DNA of 6,761 nucleotides from Phycisphaerales bacterium (lineage in GTDB: Bacteria; Planctomycetota; Phycisphaerae; Sedimentisphaerales; Anaerohalosphaeraceae): contig DRGS01000004.1 of NCBI GenBank assembly GCA_011053245.1, positions 1 to 6,761 on the forward strand. Direction: 5' to 3'. The translations under genes and the position numbers were made by a program. This document shows positions 1-4,178 of the stretch, one piece after another (position 1 is the stretch's first letter; each line of letters starts with the position of its first letter). The notes under the pieces are model-generated. The model ran no database searches, had not been told where the DNA came from, and saw only the letters and a program-made list of their open reading frames with translations.

Positions 1-554
1 CAGGTCTGGATCTTGCAGTTTGCCGCGCCTTCGGCCAGGGCCTTGAGGTTGATCTCGATCAGACTTACTTTTTTCGACGAGAACAGGTCGCTGATGGATT
101 CTTCTATACTTGTCATGCTGAGTATCTTTGTCGCCTCGATTAAAGCTCCCAATGCTACGATGTTGGCGACGCGTACATTACCCAGGCAGCGTGCGATCTC
201 GGAGGCGTCGATGTTTACCGCGTCGAGGTCATCTCTTTTTAAGGTGGTTTTGATCATTGAGGAGTTCAATACGACGAGTCCGCCGCTTGCGAGTCTGGAT
301 TCGAATTTGTCCAGCGAAGGCTGATTGAGTATTATCCCGACGTTCGGATGGCGAATGAACGGGTTCGTTATCGGTTCATTGGAGATGACGACGCTGGCCT
401 TGGCGGTGCCGCCGCGCATCTCGGCTCCGTAGGAGACCATTCCGGTTACGAATTTATCTTCCTTTACGCAAGCGCGTGCGATAATATTGCCCGTCAGTAC
501 AACACCCTGCCCGCCGAAACCGGCGATAATTATCTTCGTTTGTTTAGCCTTCAT
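1..554 (-). CDS. 2-oxoacid:ferredoxin oxidoreductase, gamma subunit (partial at the left edge)
   Basis: Gamma subunit of a 2-oxoacid:ferredoxin oxidoreductase, the cytoplasmic enzyme that turns 2-oxoacids plus CoA into acyl-CoA and CO2 while reducing ferredoxin. The minus strand is open from ATG at 554 to the window edge (184 codons, no stop). Family members are about 180-190 residues, so probably only a few residues are missing. The N-terminus shows the family signature IIIAGFGGQGVVLTG (residues 8-22), then VSYGAEMRGG near residue 40, where the conserved Y-G-x-E-x-R-G-G matches the POR/KOR/VOR gamma family. The start is supported by AAGG at 564-561, six bases upstream. The ATG lies inside the end of the beta gene (11-base overlap 544-554), which implies translational coupling. 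It is the last visible gene of the operon. The family is clear; the substrate is inferred from the alpha subunit. Confidence 0.93.
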   Translation of the reverse strand, partial: MKAKQTKIIIAGFGGQGVVLTGNIIARACVKEDKFVTGMVSYGAEMRGGTAKASVVISNEPITNPFIRHPNVGIILNQPSLDKFESRLASGGLVVLNSSMIKTTLKRDDLDAVNIDASEIARCLGNVRVANIVALGALIEATKILSMTSIEESISDLFSSKKVSLIEINLKALAEGAANCKIQT

Positions 555-1281
555 ACTTATCCTTAAAGACTCCCAACGGAAAAACTTCTTTCATCTGTTC
601 GTCAACGAATTTGACGGCGTCTTTCGGGCTTAGTTTCCAGTCCGTAGGACACATCGAAAGAACTTCGACGAACGAATAGCCCTTGCCCTCGACCTGATAG
701 CGGAAAGCTTTCTTGATAGCTTTTTTGGCTTTGATGACATCCTTTGCACTGTTTACAGCAACCCTTTCGAGGTATGTGATACCCTCTAAGCTGCTGAGCA
801 GTTCGCAGACCTTTATCGGTGGCCCTTCCTGATTCTTTCCGCGGCCCGCAGGCGAGGTTGTTGACCACTGGCCCATTAGTGTAGTCGGAGCCATTTGTCC
901 GCCGGTCATGCCGTAGATGGCGTTGTTGATAAAGATGACGGTGATGTTCTCGCCGCGGTTGGCGGCATGGATGGTCTCTGCCATCCCGATAGAGGCCAGG
1001 TCGCCGTCGCCCTGATAGGTAAATACGATCCTGTCGGGCAGGCATCTTTTCAGTCCCGTCGCCGCCGCCGGACTCCTGCCGTGTGCGCACTCGATTATAT
1101 CGCAGTCAAAATAATCGTAGAGCAGCACCGCGCAACCTACCGGAGCGGTTCCGATCGTCTTTTCGCGGATGCCGAGTTCGTCTATTGCCTCTGCGACGAG
1201 GCGATGGATTATTCCATGTCCACAGCCGCCGCAGTAATGCGTCCTGGCGGTCGTTAATGTTTTGGTCTTTACAAATTCCAT
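544..1281 (-). CDS. vorA: 2-oxoacid:ferredoxin oxidoreductase, TPP-binding beta subunit (VorA/KorB type)
   Basis: Catalytic beta subunit carrying thiamine pyrophosphate, 245 residues, a normal length for the four-subunit class. Visible motifs are HYCGGCGHG (residues 15-23, with the CxxC pair C17/C20 near the N-terminus), CAHGRSPAAATG (65-76), and the TPP/Mg motif GDGDLASIG (91-99) ending in INN (118-120). GMTGGQMAPTT (124-134) follows and is highly conserved in the POR/KOR/VOR beta family. C17 and C20 resemble the cluster-ligating cysteines of related enzymes, but I cannot place the remaining ligands with certainty. The start ATG at 1281 follows the alpha stop by six bases. GAGG at 1294-1291 overlaps the end of alpha and serves as ribosome binding site. 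The C-terminal codons overlap the gamma start. The symbol follows the methanogen naming, where VorA is the beta chain; a KorB or PorB label would be equally defensible from this subunit alone. Confidence 0.94.
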   Translation of the reverse strand: MEFVKTKTLTTARTHYCGGCGHGIIHRLVAEAIDELGIREKTIGTAPVGCAVLLYDYFDCDIIECAHGRSPAAATGLKRCLPDRIVFTYQGDGDLASIGMAETIHAANRGENITVIFINNAIYGMTGGQMAPTTLMGQWSTTSPAGRGKNQEGPPIKVCELLSSLEGITYLERVAVNSAKDVIKAKKAIKKAFRYQVEGKGYSFVEVLSMCPTDWKLSPKDAVKFVDEQMKEVFPLGVFKDKYEG

Positions 1282-1287
1282 ATTCTA

Positions 1288-2394
1288 TTACCTCGCGGTT
1301 GCCGTTTTTTGCTCGGCATATACCTGTTCGATCTTTTCAAGGATACCCTCTTCGGTAGGATACCATCCTCCGCCGATGCCGTAAAATTCGACCGGCAGTT
1401 TGCACCGTGTGGCAAGTTTTACATCTTCGATAAACTGGCCGCTGCTCATCTCTACTACGAGAATGCTTTTGGCGGTATCGGTTATTTCTTCAAACGCCTC
1501 ATCAGGGAACGGCCAAAGCGTAACCGGTCGTACCAAACCGACTTTGAGTCCCTTTTCTCTGGCAAGTTTTATTGCCCCGCTTGCGATCCTGGCGGTTATG
1601 CCATAAGCGGCTATGACAAGGTCGGCATCGTCGGTGCGGTACTTTTCAACGATGGAAAGTTCTTGCTTGATCTTTTCATACTTTTCATTCAGGATTTTGT
1701 TGTGCTTTACAAGCGCATCCTCTGGAACCAGATGAAGCGTCTTTATTACCCTTGCCTCTCTGCCCTGACAGCCGTCGAGGATATAATCCTTTTCGGGTAT
1801 ATCGAGGATAGGCTTGTATGGCTTAAGCTCAACCGGTTCTGCCATCTGGCCCAATAAGCCGTCGCTTAAGATCATGACCGGGTTGCGGTAGTAATCGGCA
1901 TAGTCAAAGGCGTTCATTGTAATTTCGTATAACTCCGGCAGTGAAGCGGGCGCCAAAACGATCAATCTGTAATCGCCATGGCCGCCGCCTTTTACGGATT
2001 GGAAGTAATCGCCCTGCGAAGCGTGAATGTTACCGAGTCCCGGGCCGCCGCGCATTACATTGGCGATGACGCATGGAAGCTCCGCTGCGGTGATGTAGCT
2101 TATGCCCTCTTGCTTTAGACTGATCCCCGGTGACGACGACGAAGTCATGCACCTTACGCCCGCAGCCGACGCTCCGAAGAGCATGTTGATCGCTGCGACT
2201 TCACTTTCTGCCTGAACGAATACGCCCCCTGCCCCAGGCATGCGTCTGGACATATATTCGGGGACCTCGTTCTGGGGCGTGATGGGATAGCCAGCGAAAA
2301 ACTTACATCCAGCCCTGATGGCCGCTTCGGACATCACTTCGTTACCCTTAAGAAGGACTTTTCCCTCTTTCTGGCTCAAGTCAGTATTCTCCAT
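1288..2394 (-). CDS. vorB: 2-oxoacid:ferredoxin oxidoreductase, alpha subunit (VorB-like, branched-chain type)
   Basis: Alpha subunit (368 residues) containing the pyrimidine-binding domain of the TPP site and the C-terminal transketolase-like domain II. Visible motifs are LKGNEVMSEAAIRAGC (15-30), GYPITPQNEVPEYMS (35-49), VQAESEVAAIN (60-70, with the conserved Glu of the TPP site), TSSSSPGISLKQEG (84-97), MRGGPGLGNI (114-123), GGGHGDYR (136-143), NPVMILSDGLLGQM (171-184), and domain II VGLVRPVTLWPFP (285-297) with VVEMSSGQ (313-320). The YPITPQNE box and the GNI-x-x-SQ-x-DYFQ-x-VKGGGHGDYR run match proteins called 3-methyl-2-oxobutanoate dehydrogenase VorB better than KorA, which usually reads YPITPSTE. 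The preferred substrate is therefore probably a branched-chain 2-oxoacid such as 2-oxoisovalerate; this is inference from sequence type. The start ATG has no clear Shine-Dalgarno. It follows the ferredoxin stop by 20 bases, so coupling is likely. Confidence 0.94.
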   Translation of the reverse strand: MENTDLSQKEGKVLLKGNEVMSEAAIRAGCKFFAGYPITPQNEVPEYMSRRMPGAGGVFVQAESEVAAINMLFGASAAGVRCMTSSSSPGISLKQEGISYITAAELPCVIANVMRGGPGLGNIHASQGDYFQSVKGGGHGDYRLIVLAPASLPELYEITMNAFDYADYYRNPVMILSDGLLGQMAEPVELKPYKPILDIPEKDYILDGCQGREARVIKTLHLVPEDALVKHNKILNEKYEKIKQELSIVEKYRTDDADLVIAAYGITARIASGAIKLAREKGLKVGLVRPVTLWPFPDEAFEEITDTAKSILVVEMSSGQFIEDVKLATRCKLPVEFYGIGGGWYPTEEGILEKIEQVYAEQKTATAR

Positions 2395-2414
2395 TGGGGC
2401 ATTTACGAAATCAG

Positions 2415-2699
2415 TTAAGAACCCTTTACGGTTACCTTTTTCGCGGAGCCCTTATCTGTTTTGTAATCAACGATAGGCCTTGCTGTTTTGGCCTTATTAT
2501 CTTTTATCTCGATCGCCATGTCAGGACACATCTGGCAGCAAAGCGCACAGCCGGTACAATCATCCCTATCGACGACTTCAGCGTAGAAATGCCCCTGCAT
2601 ATTGGCCTCATCGCTCATCTTTATGTTGCCTATCGGACAGGAACTTACACAAAGGCAGCATCCTTTACACCGCTTGCGATCAATATTTATGTCAGCCAT
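2415..2699 (-). CDS. 2x[4Fe-4S] ferredoxin (delta) subunit of 2-oxoacid:ferredoxin oxidoreductase
   Basis: Small 94-residue iron-sulfur protein with two complete bacterial-type cluster motifs. These are C11-x2-C14-x2-C17-x3-C21-P and C48-x2-C51-x2-C54-x3-C58-P. Each motif has an additional cysteine (C15, C55) directly after its second or third ligand. The roughly 26-residue spacer and the basic tail (about residues 66-94) fit the delta subunit of four-subunit 2-oxoacid oxidoreductases, which carries electrons from the TPP/cluster centre to free ferredoxin. It is the first gene of the operon, the order seen in korDABC/vor-type clusters. The ATG at 2699 is preceded by a U-rich leader of about 40 bases with only a weak GGTG (2711-2708) as ribosome binding site, eight bases away. 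Without its neighbours it could be mistaken for a free ferredoxin; adjacency to alpha, beta and gamma makes the subunit role very likely. Confidence 0.92.
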   Translation of the reverse strand: MADINIDRKRCKGCCLCVSSCPIGNIKMSDEANMQGHFYAEVVDRDDCTGCALCCQMCPDMAIEIKDNKAKTARPIVDYKTDKGSAKKVTVKGS

Positions 2700-2745
2700 A
2701 CAAAAAACACCGGTTACACTAATAAAAAGAAAATAACAGAACGCA

Positions 2746-2774
2746 ATGATAGAACCAACTTACAGTTTAGTCAA
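2746..2774 (-). promoter_or_regulatory. sigma-70-like promoter of the 2-oxoacid oxidoreductase operon
   Basis: Read on the minus strand: TTGACT (2774-2769), a 17-base spacer, and TATCAT (2751-2746). Both hexamers are 5/6 matches to consensus at optimal spacing. Predicted transcription start is near 2739, giving a leader of about 40 bases before the ferredoxin ATG. It is the only strong promoter-like match I see upstream of the four-gene operon. Confidence 0.6.
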
Positions 2775-2778
2775 GTAA

Positions 2779-2790
2779 AACATATATGTT
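2779..2790. repeat. 12-bp perfect palindrome, possible operator
   Basis: AACATATATGTT is its own reverse complement. It lies five bases upstream of the -35 box of the minus-strand promoter, where an activator or repressor dimer could bind. An AT-rich stretch makes chance palindromes more likely, and I do not recognise it as the site of a known regulator. Confidence 0.35.
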
Positions 2791-2796
2791 CAATTA

Positions 2797-2817
2797 AATA
2801 TTCCCGCCTCGAATATT
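2797..2817. repeat. inverted repeat AATATTC-N7-GAATATT, possible operator
   Basis: Seven-base perfect arms (2797-2803 and 2811-2817) flank a seven-base GC-rich centre, CCGCCTC. The right arm plus the next base (GAATATTC, 2811-2818) is itself a palindrome and abuts the TTGACT at 2819 on the plus strand. The spacing fits a dimeric regulator site better than an RNA terminator, since no T-tract follows in either direction. Confidence 0.35.
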
Positions 2818-2818
2818 C

Positions 2819-2846
2819 TTGACTATGAGGAGATATGAAATAAACT
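2819..2846 (+). promoter_or_regulatory. candidate promoter for dprA
   Basis: TTGACT (2819-2824), a 16-base spacer and TAAACT (2841-2846, 4/6 match). The -35 hexamer is identical to that of the divergent operon promoter. Predicted transcription start is about 2852-2854, only a few bases before the ATG at 2858 and about 88 bases before the TTG at 2941. The -10 box is weak, so this is tentative. Confidence 0.3.
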
Positions 2847-2898
2847 GTCCGTAAAGTATGTTTTTTCAGGGTGTGGCCATAGGAGTATTGAGATCAGT

Positions 2899-2905
2899 AA
2901 AAAAC
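2899..2905 (+). other. A_AAA_AAC heptamer, possible -1 frameshift or indel site at the dprA 5' end
   Basis: In the frame of ATG 2858 the codons here are GTA AAA AAC, so the heptamer A AAA AAC is in the register needed for a -1 slip. A -1 slip would move the ribosome from that 22-codon frame (stop TAG at 2924-2926) into the dprA frame, adding residues upstream of the TTG at 2941. No Shine-Dalgarno is seen for ATG 2858 and I see no well-placed stimulatory hairpin. Chance, or a one-base sequence error in the A-run, are equally open. Confidence 0.2.
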
Positions 2906-2940
2906 AGGATAATTCGCCGGGTATAGAAGATTGGCTTAAG

Positions 2941-4059
2941 TTGATACGAGCCGACGGCGTCGGGCCAACTACGTTCGCGAAGATGCTCAGGCAGTTCGGG
3001 TCGGTCGAAAACGCCCTTGGCGCTTCGGTAGCGGGGTTTACGAAAATTGACGGTATCGGGACCAGAACGGCTGAGCGGATATCGCGGAGCGTCGATAACT
3101 TCAATGTTGAAAAGGAGTTAGCGTTAGCGGATAAGCTTGGCGTCTTTCTGATACATCTTGACGATGACAGGTATCCTGCCCCGCTTAAGGGGATATATGA
3201 CCCGCCTCCGGTATTGTATGTCAAGGGCACGCTACAGCGGAGCGATAATCTTGCGATGGCGATCGTAGGCAGCCGCAGATGCAGCACTTACGGCAGTGAG
3301 CAGGCATCGCGATTCGGCCATATTCTCGCGTCTTCGGGCCTTACTATCGTTAGCGGTATGGCAAGGGGGATAGATACTGCCGCCCACCGCGGAGCCTTGA
3401 GTGCCCAAGGGCGAACGATAGCGGTTCAGGGTTGCGGATTAGCCAATGTTTTTCCGCCGGAAAACGTGAAGCTGAAAGGACTTATAGAGGAATCCGGGGC
3501 GTGTATAAGCGAATTGCCGCTGGAATATGAGCCGCTCTCGGAAAATTTCCCCGCACGCAACCGCATCATAGCCGGACTGTCAATGGGGGTCGTCGTTATC
3601 GAAGCCACAGCCAGAAGCGGGGCGTTGATCTCAGCAAAGGCGGCAATGGAGAATAATCGTGAGGTCATGGCCGTTCCCGGCAAGATCGATTCGCCATTGA
3701 GTGTCGGGGCCCACAGGCTGATCAAGGAAGGTGCCCGATTAGTTGACAGCGTCGAGGATATTATGGAGGCCATCGGAATTATAGGCGACGGGTTAAAAGG
3801 GCATGTAAGTGGCGTAGCGACAGAGGTTAATGAAAGGGTCGAAATGCCCCTGTTCGATGTGAGCCAGCTTAGTCTAAGCGAATACGAGAGGAAAATATTC
3901 GATTGCTTCGACGGCGATGCGGTCCATGTCGAGGATATTATCGCTGTCAGCGGTTTGGGTGCCGGAGCGGTCAATTCCGCAGTGATCTCACTAAGACTAA
4001 AGGGCCTGATAAAGCAATTACCCGGCAACGTCTTCAAAAAAGCGACTTCGGGTAACTAA
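2941..4059 (+). CDS. dprA: DNA processing protein DprA (Smf)
   Basis: DprA binds incoming single-stranded DNA and loads RecA during natural transformation; many non-competent bacteria also keep it. From TTG 2941 it has 372 residues. The N-terminal helix-hairpin-helix/SAM-like part (1-55) contains DGVGPTTFAKMLRQFGS and DGIGTRTAERI. The Rossmann-like core has VGSRRCSTYG (109-118), SGMARGIDTAAHRGAL (138-153), FPARNRIIAGLS (203-214), SGALISA (226-232) and VPGKIDSPLSVGAHRLIKEGA (245-265). A winged-helix C-terminal domain (about 309-368) reads LSEYERKIFDCF ... VNSAVISLRLKGLI. All expected core motifs are present, so it looks functional. The start is uncertain. The frame is open back to 2839, and the upstream in-frame GIEDWLKL (about 2917-2940) looks like the normal DprA N-terminus, but no ATG, GTG or TTG lies there. 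ATT 2887, CTG 2845 or a frameshift from ATG 2858 are alternatives. It diverges from the oxidoreductase operon. Confidence 0.95.
   Translation: MIRADGVGPTTFAKMLRQFGSVENALGASVAGFTKIDGIGTRTAERISRSVDNFNVEKELALADKLGVFLIHLDDDRYPAPLKGIYDPPPVLYVKGTLQRSDNLAMAIVGSRRCSTYGSEQASRFGHILASSGLTIVSGMARGIDTAAHRGALSAQGRTIAVQGCGLANVFPPENVKLKGLIEESGACISELPLEYEPLSENFPARNRIIAGLSMGVVVIEATARSGALISAKAAMENNREVMAVPGKIDSPLSVGAHRLIKEGARLVDSVEDIMEAIGIIGDGLKGHVSGVATEVNERVEMPLFDVSQLSLSEYERKIFDCFDGDAVHVEDIIAVSGLGAGAVNSAVISLRLKGLIKQLPGNVFKKATSGN
4018..4055. repeat. inverted repeat spanning the dprA 3' end
   Basis: TTACCCG (4018-4024) and CGGGTAA (4049-4055) are perfect 7-base arms separated by 24 bases, with the right arm ending just before the dprA stop codon. 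No T-tract follows, so this is not a standard intrinsic terminator. It may be a chance feature, or a weak 3' hairpin that protects the message. Confidence 0.2.
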
Positions 4060-4092
4060 TTATGCGGTGACATTGCTTAAAATTATAAATTT

Positions 4093-4122
4093 CTGGCATT
4101 TTTCGGCTATTTCTGGTACACT
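4093..4122 (+). promoter_or_regulatory. weak candidate promoter for the secreted protease gene
   Basis: CTGGCA (4093-4098), an 18-base spacer and TACACT (4117-4122, 4/6 match). A TG sits one base upstream of the -10 (TGGTACACT), as in extended -10 promoters. It would start transcription near 4129, about 50 bases before the TTG. The protease could also be read from dprA, 119 bases upstream, because no terminator is evident between them. Confidence 0.25.
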
Positions 4123-4167
4123 TAGACAGTCTGCACATGGACGATGGCAGGGGATAAAATAAAAAAC

Positions 4168-4174
4168 GGAGGAG
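4168..4174 (+). promoter_or_regulatory. Shine-Dalgarno that fixes the TTG start of the protease
   Basis: GGAGGAG ends four bases before TTG 4179 (GGAGG is six bases away), the strongest ribosome binding site in the window. The only upstream in-frame ATG (4137) reaches a stop at 4155-4157. The codons after the TTG begin directly with a signal peptide. All three points support the non-ATG start. Confidence 0.75.
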
Positions 4175-4178
4175 AATT

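Noticed and set aside
2394..2822. Plus-strand open frame (142 codons) opposite the ferredoxin gene and across the intergenic region
   Set aside because: It is antisense to a ferredoxin with two perfect cluster motifs, shows no recognisable domain, and runs through the divergent promoter region.
2823..3287. Minus-strand open frame opposite the start of dprA
   Set aside because: The opposite strand encodes unmistakable DprA. The translation is low-complexity and Ser/Pro/Leu-rich, as expected of a shadow frame.
3426..4037. Long minus-strand open frame (203 codons) opposite dprA
   Set aside because: It is the reverse-strand shadow of a conserved gene, rich in Ser, Pro, Thr and Ile with no motif.
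4137..4157. Six-codon open frame (ATG 4137 to TAA) upstream of the protease, in the same frame
   Set aside because: It is too short, has no Shine-Dalgarno and no regulatory codon pattern such as a leader peptide would show.
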